64,000 nt of DNA from Arthrobacter sp. 135MFCol5.1 (GTDB taxonomy: Bacteria; Actinomycetota; Actinomycetes; Actinomycetales; Micrococcaceae), in NCBI RefSeq assembly GCF_000374865.1, contig NZ_KB895465.1, forward strand, positions 43,786 through 107,785. Reading direction: 5' to 3'. The notes under the pieces were generated by a model. The model saw nothing but the letters and a program-made list of their open reading frames with translations. It was not told the origin of the DNA and did not search any database. Below are positions 41,593-49,759 of the stretch, piece by piece (the first letter of the stretch is position 1; each line of letters begins with the position of its first letter). Made by a program: the position numbers and the translations under genes.

Positions 41593-42597
41593 ATGACACG
41601 ACCAATCACGCTGTTCACCGGCCAATGGGCCGACCTGCCCTTCGAGGAAGTGGCCCGGCTTGCCGGCGAGTGGGGTTTTGACGGGCTGGAAATCGCCTGC
41701 TGGGGCGACCACCTGGACCCCCGCCGGGCAGCGGAGGACGACAACTACCTCCAGGGCCGGCTGGACATCCTGGAGAAAAACAACCTCCAGGTGTTCGCCA
41801 TCGCCAACCACCTGACCGGCCAGGCCGTCTGCGACGACCCCATCGATGAGCGCCACCAAGGCATCCTCTCGGCGGAGGTCTGGGGCAACGGTGAGCCTGA
41901 AGGGGTGCGCCGCCGGGCAGCGGAATCCATGAAGGACACCGCCCGGGCGGCCGCACGGCTTGGCGTCAAGACCGTGACGGGGTTCACCGGTTCCTCCATC
42001 TGGAAGGCCGTCGCCATGTTCCCGCCCGCCACGCAGGCAATGGTCGACGCCGGCTACCAGGACTTCGCGGACCGGTGGAACCCCATCCTGGACGTCTTCG
42101 ACGACGTGGGAGTCCGGTTCGCCCTGGAGGTCCACCCGTCCGAGATCGCCTACGACTACTGGACCACGAAGCGGACCCTTGAAGCTATTGGCCACAGGGA
42201 AAATTTTGGGCTGAACTTCGATCCCTCCCACTTCATCTGGCAGGACCTGGATCCCGTGATGTTCCTTCAGGACTTCGCGGACAGGATCTTCCATGTGCAT
42301 GTGAAGGAGTCCGTCCGGCAGCTGGATGGGCGCAACGGCAGGCTGGGTTCACACCTCGCCTGGGCGGACCCCCGCCGGGGCTGGGACTTCGTCACGGCAG
42401 GACACGGTGACGTGCAGTGGAACCGCATCTTCCGGACACTGAACGCCATTGGCTACGAGGGTCCCACCAGCATCGAATGGGAGGATGCTGGAATGGACCG
42501 CCTCATCGGCGCCCCGCAGGCCCTTGCCATGGTCCGGGAACTGGCACGCATTGCCCCGCCCGCAGCCGCTTTCGACGCCGCCTTCGCGAGCCGCTGA
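41593..42597 (+). CDS. Sugar-phosphate isomerase/epimerase-fold protein of the ThuA cluster
   Basis: A 334-residue TIM-barrel (xylose-isomerase-like) protein. Blocks are ITLFTGQWADLPFEEVARLAGEWGFDGLEIACWGDHLDP at the start, RFALEVHPSEIAYDYWTT (E and H metal ligands), GLNFDPSHFIWQDLDP (D, H), IFHVHVKES (H) and GPTSIEWEDAGMDR (E). Proteins of this type stand next to ThuA and Gfo/Idh/MocA genes in many actinobacteria and are proposed to isomerise or cleave keto-glycosides. ATG 41593 has AAGGAA 6 bases upstream; a longer in-frame start at 41542 would overlap the preceding gene. Confidence 0.85.
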   Translation: MTRPITLFTGQWADLPFEEVARLAGEWGFDGLEIACWGDHLDPRRAAEDDNYLQGRLDILEKNNLQVFAIANHLTGQAVCDDPIDERHQGILSAEVWGNGEPEGVRRRAAESMKDTARAAARLGVKTVTGFTGSSIWKAVAMFPPATQAMVDAGYQDFADRWNPILDVFDDVGVRFALEVHPSEIAYDYWTTKRTLEAIGHRENFGLNFDPSHFIWQDLDPVMFLQDFADRIFHVHVKESVRQLDGRNGRLGSHLAWADPRRGWDFVTAGHGDVQWNRIFRTLNAIGYEGPTSIEWEDAGMDRLIGAPQALAMVRELARIAPPAAAFDAAFASR

Positions 42598-42647
42598 TCC
42601 CTGCTCCTTCCGGCCCGCGAGGCCGGTAGCCAAACAAAGGAAATCCA

Positions 42648-43346
42648 ATGACAGAACGCAAGCATGCACTGGTGGTCCGGGGCGGCTGGGACGGCCACCA
42701 GCCCTACGAGGCCACCGAGCTCTTCATTCCCTATCTCAAAGACAACGGCTATGACGTCCGGGTGGAGGAATCCCCCAAGGTCTACGCCGACGCCGCGTAC
42801 ATGGCCGGGGTGGACCTGATCGTGCAGTGCATGACCATGTCCACCATCGAAAAGGACGAGTTCGCCGGACTGCGGGCCGCCGTGGAGAACGGCACCGGCC
42901 TGGCCGGCTGGCACGGTGGAATCGCCGATTCCTACCGGAACACCTCCGACTACCTGCACCTGATCGGCGGCCAGTTCGCCTGCCACCCAGGCAAACACCC
43001 GGATGAGTGCATCGGCGAGCAGTCGGACAACTATGTGCCCTATACCGTCAATATGCTGCCCGCGGCGGCCGAACACCCCATCACCCGGGGCATCCAGGAC
43101 TTCGACCTGGAGACCGAGCAGTACTGGGTCCTCTCGGACGACTACATCGACGTCCTCGCCACCACCACCCAAAAAGTCCGCGAGTGGGACCCCTGGCACC
43201 GCGAAGTCACCTCCCCCGCCATCTGGACCCGCCAGTGGGGCAAGGGCCGGATCTTCGTCTGCACGCCCGGGCACCGGGTGGAAATCCTGCAGGACCGGAA
43301 CGTACGCACCATCATCGAAAGGGGCCTGCTGTGGGCAAGCCGTTGA
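42648..43346 (+). CDS. ThuA-domain protein
   Basis: A 232-residue ThuA-type protein (class-I glutamine-amidotransferase-like fold). The N-terminus HALVVRGGWDGHQPYEATELFIPYLKDNGYDVRVEES, GLAGWHGGIADSYRNTSDYLHLIGGQF, HPITRGIQDFDLETEQYWVLSDD and WGKGRIFVCTPGHRVEILQD are characteristic. ThuA/ThuB were first described in trehalose use in Sinorhizobium and are linked to keto-sugar formation. The fold's nucleophile cysteine is absent at the elbow, which here reads GWHGG, as is normal for ThuA. It lies between two sugar-oxidation genes and overlaps the next gene by 16 bases. Confidence 0.88.
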   Translation: MTERKHALVVRGGWDGHQPYEATELFIPYLKDNGYDVRVEESPKVYADAAYMAGVDLIVQCMTMSTIEKDEFAGLRAAVENGTGLAGWHGGIADSYRNTSDYLHLIGGQFACHPGKHPDECIGEQSDNYVPYTVNMLPAAAEHPITRGIQDFDLETEQYWVLSDDYIDVLATTTQKVREWDPWHREVTSPAIWTRQWGKGRIFVCTPGHRVEILQDRNVRTIIERGLLWASR

Positions 43347-44446
43347 ACGTAGGGATCATTGGCTGCGGAGCCATCATCGCCCAGTACCTCACCACTTTCC
43401 GCCGGTTGGACCAGATCCGGCTGGTCGCCGTCGCGGACCTCGACCCGGCGCGTGCGCAGGCCGTTGCGGACGGTTACGAGGGCGTCCGCGCCATCTCCGT
43501 GGAGGAACTCCTTGCCGCGGACGACGTCGAACTGGTCCTGAACCTGACCATCCCCGCCGCGCATGCTGACGTTGCGCTAAAGGCGATCGCCGCCGGCAAG
43601 AGCGTCTACGGCGAAAAGCCGCTGGCAGCCACAACCGAGGAAGCAGGCCAGGTGCTGGATGCGGCACGCGAGGCCGGTGTCGCCGTCGGCTGCGCCCCTG
43701 ACACCGTGCTGGGCACCGGGATCCAAACCGCCCGCAAAGCGATCGACGACGGCCTGATCGGCGCACCCATCTCGGCCACCGCCACCATGGCAACTCCGGG
43801 GCACGAACGCTGGCACCCAAACCCGGACTTCTACTACCAGCCCGGCGGCGGGCCCCTCCTGGACATGGGGCCCTACTACGTCACGGCCTTGGTGACGCTG
43901 CTGGGACCGGTGGTGTCCGTGGTGGGTGCCGCCAGCCATACCCGGAACCAACGAACCATCGGGTCCGGACCGCGGCAGGGCGAGCAGGTAGCCGTTAACA
44001 TCGACTCCCACGTCACGGGCGTCCTGGTCCACGCCTCGGGTGCACTTTCCACCCTGTTCATGAGCTTCGACGCCGTGAAGTCCAAGTCCCCGAACATCGA
44101 AATCCACGGCGAACGCGGATCCCTGGTGGTGCCGGACCCCAACCACTTCGACGGCGACGTCCAGCTGTTCTCCCTGGGCGCCGAGGACTGGGAAACACTT
44201 CCCGCCTCCGCAGGCTACATCGACTCCGGACGCGGGTTCGGCATCGCTGACCTGGCTTCCACCCCGCAGGGCAAGGAACCGCGCGCGGGAGGTGCCCTGG
44301 CCTACCACGTCCTGGAAGTCATGGAATCCATCCTCGATTCGGCCCGCAAGGGCACCTCCGTGGCCATCCAGAGCACCGTGGACCGGCCTGAAGCCGTGGC
44401 CCTGACGCTCCTTGCCGGCCAGGCGGACGCCCTCCAGCCGCTCTGA
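43331..44446 (+). CDS. Gfo/Idh/MocA-family oxidoreductase 2 of the ThuA cluster
   Basis: A 371-residue oxidoreductase related to ThuB. The cofactor site is LNVGIIGCGAIIAQYLTTFRRLDQIRLVAVADLDP, with AIAAGKSVYGEKPLAAT holding the EKP lysine. YYQPGGGPLLDMGPYYVTALVTLLGPV is the catalytic region, in which the usual D is present and the H is replaced by Y (DMGPYY). The GTG 43331 start has AAGGGG 6-7 bases upstream and lies inside the end of thuA. The two oxidoreductases of this operon are only distantly alike, so they may act on different carbons or in opposite directions. It is the last gene of the operon. Confidence 0.87.
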   Translation: MGKPLNVGIIGCGAIIAQYLTTFRRLDQIRLVAVADLDPARAQAVADGYEGVRAISVEELLAADDVELVLNLTIPAAHADVALKAIAAGKSVYGEKPLAATTEEAGQVLDAAREAGVAVGCAPDTVLGTGIQTARKAIDDGLIGAPISATATMATPGHERWHPNPDFYYQPGGGPLLDMGPYYVTALVTLLGPVVSVVGAASHTRNQRTIGSGPRQGEQVAVNIDSHVTGVLVHASGALSTLFMSFDAVKSKSPNIEIHGERGSLVVPDPNHFDGDVQLFSLGAEDWETLPASAGYIDSGRGFGIADLASTPQGKEPRAGGALAYHVLEVMESILDSARKGTSVAIQSTVDRPEAVALTLLAGQADALQPL

Positions 44447-44470
44447 CCGGCAGTCGGGAGCCGCGCCGCC

Positions 44471-45622
44471 CTACAGCATCTCGTCGCTGCGGGCGGCGCG
44501 GTTCCTGCCCAGCGATTTGGCCCGGTAGAGGGCGGCATCGGCTGAAGCGATGAGGCGGTCCACGCTGGAGGTGCCGGCGTCGTAGACGGAAATCCCGTAA
44601 CTGGCCGTGGGCAGCTCCAGTCCGCCCGGCGCGGCAGCGTCGGCCAGCCGCCTGCTGATCTCCTCCGCGATTGCCTCCGCCCGCTCGGCGCTGGCCCCGG
44701 GAACCAGGATGACGAACTCCTCCCCGCCGTACCTCCCGGTCAAGTCCGTGGAACGCACGGTGGCTACGCAGGCGTCAGCGAAGGCCTTCAGGGCGAAGTC
44801 CCCGGCAGCGTGCCCGTAGGTGTCGTTGACCGTCTTGAAATGGTCCAGGTCGGCAAGGATCAACGCCCCGGATCCGCGGGTGATGGCGCGGTCTGCGAGC
44901 TGCTCGGCAGCAAGGTCCAGGAACGCCTTGCGGTTCAGGAGCCCGGTGAGGTCATCGCGGGTGGCCACCACGCGGAGGGCACGCGTCTGCTGTTCGCTGC
45001 TCAGTGCTGCCATGCTGAAGGAGACCACCACCAGCAGCACCATGGTCACCATGGTGGTCACGGCGGACCCGAAGACCGTGACGAACACTGGACCGTCCTG
45101 GCCGTCCAGGAGGAAGGCCACCCACCGGAACAAGTAGAAAACGGACAGCCCTCCAGCAGCCACGGCCATGGGAATGCGGACCCTCGAGTAGCCGGGTTCC
45201 AGGCGCCACAGCTCATGGGATGCCAGCCCGATGGTGGCGCTCATGGCGGCGAGGAACACGGCGCCACCGGACCATGTGTTGGTGGCCGGGTGGTCCAGCA
45301 CGGAGGCAACCAGCGTGACCAGCGGGATGCCCGTGAAGGCCCACTTCGGCGGCGGCGCAGTCCGCAGGGAACGTGCCCCGGCCCAGACCGCCACCGCACC
45401 GTACACCAGCACCGCGTTACCCAGCGGATTGGCCCAAACCTGGTGGGGGGTGCCGTTCAGCAGGAAGCAGCCCGACCCCGCCAGGAAGAACACCAGGGCA
45501 ACGCACCACCAGCCGCTGTACGGCGAGCGCGTCACCCGGTATGCGGAAAAGTAGAAGAGGACCACCAGCGCCAGGGCCATCAGGCCAAACGCGATGCGCA
45601 GGGTTGCGGTGTCCAGAACCAT
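44471..45622 (-). CDS. Membrane-bound diguanylate cyclase (GGDEF)
   Basis: A protein of about 383 residues. The first 200 residues hold six to seven hydrophobic segments, with no recognised sensory domain. The C-terminal GGDEF domain starts at ATRDDLTGLLNRKAFLDL, has LILADLDHFKTVNDTYGHAAGD, and carries an intact active site RYGGEEFVIL. RSTD lies five residues upstream of GGEEF and matches the RxxD inhibitory site, so the enzyme should make cyclic-di-GMP and be feedback inhibited. The start could be ATG 45622 or TTG 45664. It is convergent with the ThuA operon and divergent from the CNNM-type pair. Confidence 0.88.
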   Translation of the reverse strand: MVLDTATLRIAFGLMALALVVLFYFSAYRVTRSPYSGWWCVALVFFLAGSGCFLLNGTPHQVWANPLGNAVLVYGAVAVWAGARSLRTAPPPKWAFTGIPLVTLVASVLDHPATNTWSGGAVFLAAMSATIGLASHELWRLEPGYSRVRIPMAVAAGGLSVFYLFRWVAFLLDGQDGPVFVTVFGSAVTTMVTMVLLVVVSFSMAALSSEQQTRALRVVATRDDLTGLLNRKAFLDLAAEQLADRAITRGSGALILADLDHFKTVNDTYGHAAGDFALKAFADACVATVRSTDLTGRYGGEEFVILVPGASAERAEAIAEEISRRLADAAAPGGLELPTASYGISVYDAGTSSVDRLIASADAALYRAKSLGRNRAARSDEML

Positions 45623-45692
45623 ATGCAGGAAGTCCCCCCAAAAGCCCGAATGCTGCCGCAGCAAGTATCACACCCCGCCGCGCCTGGCAGAA

Positions 45693-45750
45693 GAACCCCG
45701 CACCATGATTAAGCGCGGAACCCCGCACTGGACGGGATCTGGAACCCCGC
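45693..45750. repeat. Three GAACCCCGC direct repeats, about 25-bp spacing
   Basis: GAACCCCGC occurs at 45693-45701, 45718-45726 and 45742-45750. The copies lie in the roughly 250-base gap between the diguanylate cyclase and the CNNM-type operon. Helically phased direct repeats in a divergent promoter can be regulator sites; no regulator is linked. The rest of the gap shows no clear feature. Confidence 0.45.
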
Positions 45751-45869
45751 GGGGAACTTCGCCGGCGGGAGCGGAGTTGAACCGGTTATGGACGACCCTC
45801 CTTCACACATGCCTTTGCCCCTCTGCCGCCTGACCGGACCACCGGCCACCACAGGAGAGGGGCGCCCCA

Positions 45870-47231
45870 ATGTATGAATGGATCATGCTGGGCATCGGCC
45901 TGGTCCTGACCGTCGGTACCGGCTTCTTCGTCGCCTCCGAGTTCGCCCTGGTGAACCTTGACCGGCATGACCTCGAGTCCCGACAGGCCCGCGGCGAGAA
46001 GCGGCTGGGCCCCACCATCAAAGCGCTGCGGATCACCTCAACCCACCTTTCCGGTGCGCAGCTGGGCATCACGCTGACCACCCTCCTCACCGGCTACACC
46101 TTTGAACCGGCCATCAGCCGGCTGCTCAGCGCGCCGCTCACCTCGCTGGGCGTTCCCGATGCGGTGGTTCCCGCCGTTGGCTCCGTTGCCGGGATCTTCC
46201 TGGCCACGGTCTTTTCGATGGTGGTGGGCGAGCTCGTCCCGAAGAACTTCGCCCTGGCACTGCCGCTGGCTACCGCCAAGGTGGTGGTCCCGTTCCAGGC
46301 CCTGTTCACGGCTGTGTTCAAGCCGGTGATCCTGCTCTTCAACAACACAGCCAACCGGATCATCCGGGGGTTCGGGATCGAACCGAAGGAGGAGCTCTCC
46401 GGTGCGCGCAGCGCCGAGGAGCTGAGCTCCCTGGTGCGCCGCTCCGCCGTCGAAGGGGTCTTGGACCTTGACCACGCCACCCTGTTGCGCCGCACCCTGC
46501 GTTTTTCGGAGTACAGCGCAGCGGACGTGATGACTCCGCGCGTGCGCATGGCGGCTGTCGCGTCCGGTGACACCGCCGAGGACATTGTGGCCCTTGCCAC
46601 GGCCACCGGCTACTCCCGCTTTCCCGTGATCGGCCGCGACCGGGACGAGGTGCTGGGCCTCCTGCACGTCAAGCAGGCGTTCGCGCTGCCCCTGGACCAG
46701 CGCGCCGGGACCACCGCGGCGGGGCTGATGGTTGAACCGCTCAGGGTCCCGGAGTCGATGGGCGTGGACACCCTCCTGGGCCTCCTCCGCCGGCAGGGGC
46801 TCCAGGTGGCCATCGTCTCCGACGAGTACGGCGGTACCGCCGGAATCGTCACGCTCGAGGACCTGGTGGAAGAGATAGTGGGCGAACTCGAGGATGAACA
46901 CGACCGCGCACGGGCGGGTGTGGTCCGGGTTGGCCGGTCCGTCACGTTCGACGCGGCGCTGCGCCCCGATGAACTGCTGGACCGCACCGGCATCGAGGTT
47001 CCGGACGGGGAGGAGTACGACACAGTTGGCGGGTTCGTCACGGACCAGCTGGACCGGCTGCCGGAGCTGGGCGACGAAGTGGCGGTCGACGGCGGCACCC
47101 TCCGTGTGGAGCGCGTGGCGGGGATGCACGTGGAGCGGCTCCGCTTCACTCCCGCCGGGGCCGCCGAACCGCCGCGGAGCCCGCATGACCGGATCATCGA
47201 CAACCTGACCCAGGAGCTGGCCCATGAGTGA
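45870..47231 (+). CDS. CNNM/CorC-family transporter-associated protein (hemolysin-like) 1
   Basis: A 453-residue protein with the order DUF21 membrane domain (four hydrophobic segments, about 1-190, with VVGELVPKNFALALP as signature), a CBS pair (about 205-335, including ADVMTPRVRMAAV and GYSRFPVIG) and a C-terminal CorC_HlyC domain. VAIVSDEYGGTAGIVTLEDLVEEIVGELEDE marks the second CBS motif. Bacterial relatives (CorB, MpfA, YfjD) are Mg2+ export or Mg2+-sensing proteins; older annotations call them hemolysins. AGGAGAGG lies about 8 bases before ATG 45870. It overlaps the second family member by 8 bases. Confidence 0.88.
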   Translation: MYEWIMLGIGLVLTVGTGFFVASEFALVNLDRHDLESRQARGEKRLGPTIKALRITSTHLSGAQLGITLTTLLTGYTFEPAISRLLSAPLTSLGVPDAVVPAVGSVAGIFLATVFSMVVGELVPKNFALALPLATAKVVVPFQALFTAVFKPVILLFNNTANRIIRGFGIEPKEELSGARSAEELSSLVRRSAVEGVLDLDHATLLRRTLRFSEYSAADVMTPRVRMAAVASGDTAEDIVALATATGYSRFPVIGRDRDEVLGLLHVKQAFALPLDQRAGTTAAGLMVEPLRVPESMGVDTLLGLLRRQGLQVAIVSDEYGGTAGIVTLEDLVEEIVGELEDEHDRARAGVVRVGRSVTFDAALRPDELLDRTGIEVPDGEEYDTVGGFVTDQLDRLPELGDEVAVDGGTLRVERVAGMHVERLRFTPAGAAEPPRSPHDRIIDNLTQELAHE

Positions 47232-48264
47232 CTACCTTCCCGGCATCATCTGGCTGGCCGTGCTCCTGCTGGTGAACGGCTTCTTCGTCGGTGCCGAGTT
47301 TGCCGTCATTTCCGCACGCCGGTCCCAGATTGAGCCCAAGGCGGAGGCGGGGAGCAAGGCGGCCAAAACCACCCTCTGGGCCATGGAGCATGCCACCCTC
47401 ATGCTGGCCACCAGCCAGTTGGGCATCACTGTCTGCTCGCTGGTCATCCTGAACGTCTCCGAGCCCGCCATCCACCACCTCCTGGAAATCCCGCTGGGCC
47501 TGACATCCCTGTCCTATGAGGCGATCAGCATCATCGCGTTCGTTGTGGCGCTGCTGCTGGTGACGTTCCTGCATGTGGTGGTGGGGGAAATGGTGCCCAA
47601 GAACATCTCCTTCTCGGTACCCACCCGGGCGGCCCTGTTGCTCGCTCCCCCGTTGGTCCTGGTGGCCCGGGTATTCAAACCGGTGATCTGGTCGCTGAAC
47701 GGGATTGCCAATGCCGTCCTCCGGCTCTTCCGGGTGGAACCCAAGGATGAGGCCACCAGCGCTTACACGCTGGACGAGGTCGCCACCATCGTGGAGCAGT
47801 CCACCAGGGACGGGATGCTGGCTGACACCAGTGGCACCCTGAGCAACGCCTTCGAATTCACGGCCAAGACCGTGGCAGATGTCCAGGTCCCCATGGCGGA
47901 GATGGTGCTGCTGCCGGAGTCGGCCACGCCTGCTGATATCCAGCTGGCCGTAGCCGGGCACGGCTACTCCCGGTACATCCTGACCAACCCGGCCGGGGAA
48001 CCTGGCGGCTACCTCCACCTGAAGGACGTCATGGACCTGACCACGGCCGGGAAGTTCCACCAGCCGGTGCCGGCCAAGCGGATCCGGCGCCTCGCCTCGG
48101 CCTTTGCCGGCGCCGACCTTGAGGATGCGCTGGCCGCCATGCGCCGGACGGGGGCCCACGTGGCCCGGGTGTTCGACGCCGGCGGCAGGACCACAGGGAT
48201 GCTCTTCCTCGAAGACATCATCGAGGAGCTGGTGGGCGAGGTCCAGGACGCCACCAGCGCCTAG
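47224..48264 (+). CDS. CNNM/CorC-family transporter-associated protein (hemolysin-like) 2
   Basis: A 346-residue second member with the DUF21 domain (ending at VVVGEMVPKNISFSVPTRAALL) and a CBS pair (ADVQVPMAEMVLLPE, GYSRYILTNPAGEPGGYLHLKDVMD, FLEDIIEELVGEV) but no CorC_HlyC domain. It is translated from an ATG inside the end of gene 1. Tandem pairs of this kind are common in actinobacteria, and the two probably form a heterodimer. A hairpin at 48274-48303 follows. Confidence 0.87.
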   Translation: MSDYLPGIIWLAVLLLVNGFFVGAEFAVISARRSQIEPKAEAGSKAAKTTLWAMEHATLMLATSQLGITVCSLVILNVSEPAIHHLLEIPLGLTSLSYEAISIIAFVVALLLVTFLHVVVGEMVPKNISFSVPTRAALLLAPPLVLVARVFKPVIWSLNGIANAVLRLFRVEPKDEATSAYTLDEVATIVEQSTRDGMLADTSGTLSNAFEFTAKTVADVQVPMAEMVLLPESATPADIQLAVAGHGYSRYILTNPAGEPGGYLHLKDVMDLTTAGKFHQPVPAKRIRRLASAFAGADLEDALAAMRRTGAHVARVFDAGGRTTGMLFLEDIIEELVGEVQDATSA

Positions 48265-48273
48265 CGGCCGGAA

Positions 48274-48303
48274 GGGGGTGGATCCACGGGAGTCCGCCCC
48301 CCT
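48274..48303 (+). terminator. Terminator after the CNNM/CorC pair
   Basis: GGGGGTGGA (48274-48282) pairs with TCCGCCCCC (48293-48301) with one G-U wobble, and CTTGT follows. Confidence 0.65.
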
Positions 48304-48346
48304 TGTGGTCCAGGCTCTGGTGCCCGACGCCGGTGGCCACTAAAGT

Positions 48347-48391
48347 GGGTCCCGGCCCCATCCTGCCGTTCCCGGCAGGGTGACGGGACCC
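48347..48391 (+). ncRNA. Two-stem structured 5' leader of rsgA
   Basis: GGGTCCCG (48347-48354) pairs perfectly with CGGGACCC (48384-48391). Inside it, CCTGCCG and CGGCAGG (within 48362-48379) form a second stem. TAAAGT (48341-48346) lies just before the structure and fits a -10 box. The structure is followed by AGGAGG and a short ORF. It looks like an RNA control element rather than a terminator, because it stands at the start of a transcript and not at the end. Confidence 0.45.
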
Positions 48392-48416
48392 GCACGAGGG
48401 AGAGGAGGTGGCTTTG

Positions 48417-48497
48417 ATGACTGCAACTGCCGCGCGCCGTGAGCGCCCCGCATCAACACCATCAACCATCCTTTCCCGTTGCACGCGCCATTCCTGA
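48417..48497 (+). CDS. Possible 26-residue leader peptide upstream of rsgA
   Basis: AGGAGG (48403-48408), the best Shine-Dalgarno sequence in the neighbourhood, lies 8 bases before ATG 48417. The ORF encodes 26 residues starting MTATAARRERPASTPST and ends with TGA at 48495-48497. It is rich in R, T, S and P and has one cysteine near the end. Its stop is 54 bases before the rsgA start. Such a strong ribosome binding site on a tiny ORF after a structured leader suggests translational control of the ribosome-assembly gene behind it. This is a prediction from layout only. Confidence 0.45.
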   Translation: MTATAARRERPASTPSTILSRCTRHS

Positions 48498-48551
48498 GAT
48501 TCCTGACCGGTACCTCGCGCCTGCTCCGGGAACCTTTCCGAGGACACCAAC

Positions 48552-49715
48552 GTGCATATTCCTTCAGGCAACGCCCTGGACAACCCTGGCATCAACAACC
48601 CTTCAACGGCCGAGGGCCCTTTCGCCTACGGCTACACGCCCGCCGTCGCCCGCCATTTCGCCGCACATCCCAACCCCGAGGCCACCAGCGCCGGGCGGGT
48701 GGTGCGCGTGGACCGAACGCTGCTGCTGGTCGCCGTCGCCGACGGGCTGCTCCACCTTCCCTACCCGCTCACCGGCGACCAGCCCGTCACCGGTGACTGG
48801 GTCTGGATCGGCCCCAACCGCGCCGGCGGGCGCCAGATCCTGGCCATCCTGCCCCGCCGGTCCGAGCTCAGCCGCAAACGTGCCTTCGAGGACTCGTCCG
48901 CCGAGCAGGTCCTTGCCGCCAACATGGACACCGTTGGCGTGGTGGTGCCCGTGGACCGGCCGCTCACCCACAACCGGCTGGAGCGGACCCTGGTGGCGGT
49001 ATGGGACTCGGGCGCCACTCCCCTGGTGATCATCACCAAGGCTGACCTTGCGCAGGTGGCGGACGACGTCGTCGGGAAGGTGGTCCTTCAGGCGGCGGGC
49101 GTGGACGTGGTGACCACCTCTGCCGAGAACGGCGACGGCATCGACGAATTGATGGGCCGCATTCCGGCCGGAGGCACCATTGTGCTCCTGGGTCCGTCCG
49201 GAGCCGGCAAGTCCACCTTGATCAACGCCTTGGCGGGGCAGGAAGTCCAAGAGACCGGTGCCGTGAGGTCCGGCGATTTCAAGGGCAAGCACACCACCAC
49301 CGCCCGCGAACTGGTGCCGCTGTCCAACGGCACGGTGCTGATGGACACACCCGGCGTGCGGGGTTTCGGGCTGTTCGACGCCGGCGAAGGCGTGGGCGGG
49401 ATGTTCGGCGACGTGGAGGAACTGGCCGCGGGCTGCCGGTTTGCGGACTGCGCGCACGGAACTGAGCCCGGTTGCGCAGTCCGGGAAGCGATTGACGGGG
49501 GCGTCCTGGAGGAACGGCGCTGGAATTCGTACCTGAGGATGCAGCGTGAACTCGCAGCCCTGGCCCGCCGCTCCGACGTTGCCGCCCAGCGCGCTTACCA
49601 CCGGGAGTGGCAGCAGAAGGTGGTCTCCGCGGGAAAGTCGCAGCGCTCCGCAGAGCGCGAGGCCTTCGAACGCGGCAGCCGGAACGCCGGGAAGGGCCGG
49701 AACCGGAAGCGGTAG
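48552..49715 (+). CDS. rsgA: Small-ribosomal-subunit assembly GTPase RsgA
   Basis: A 387-residue circularly permuted GTPase. An OB-fold N-terminal part (GRVVRVDRTLLLVAVADG...VTGDWVWIG) comes first. The GTPase domain then has the motif order G4-G5-G1-G3: ITKAD, TTSAEN, GPSGAGKSTLINALAG (about residues 215-230), then the GKHTTTARE switch and DTPGVRGFG. A zinc module follows (CRFADCAHGTEPGC, about residues 295-308) in a C-terminal helical domain with a basic tail. RsgA promotes late maturation of the 30S subunit. The GTG 48552 start follows GAGGA by about 8 bases. The structured leader and small ORF upstream are unusual for this gene. Confidence 0.92.
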   Translation: MHIPSGNALDNPGINNPSTAEGPFAYGYTPAVARHFAAHPNPEATSAGRVVRVDRTLLLVAVADGLLHLPYPLTGDQPVTGDWVWIGPNRAGGRQILAILPRRSELSRKRAFEDSSAEQVLAANMDTVGVVVPVDRPLTHNRLERTLVAVWDSGATPLVIITKADLAQVADDVVGKVVLQAAGVDVVTTSAENGDGIDELMGRIPAGGTIVLLGPSGAGKSTLINALAGQEVQETGAVRSGDFKGKHTTTARELVPLSNGTVLMDTPGVRGFGLFDAGEGVGGMFGDVEELAAGCRFADCAHGTEPGCAVREAIDGGVLEERRWNSYLRMQRELAALARRSDVAAQRAYHREWQQKVVSAGKSQRSAEREAFERGSRNAGKGRNRKR

Positions 49716-49747
49716 CGGCCCCTTGCTCCGGCGCAGGGGGTGGGGGG

Positions 49748-49759
49748 TAGGGTGCGGTC
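49748..49759 (+). promoter_or_regulatory. Leaderless promoter -10 box (TAGGGT-N6-ATG)
   Basis: TAGGGT (49748-49753) ends 6 bases before the ATG at 49760, and no Shine-Dalgarno sequence precedes that ATG. Confidence 0.6.

Noticed and set aside
45665..45869. Possible Mg2+-sensing (M-box) riboswitch before the CNNM/CorC pair
   Set aside because: The conserved M-box core could not be found; only short direct repeats and a normal ribosome binding site are seen.
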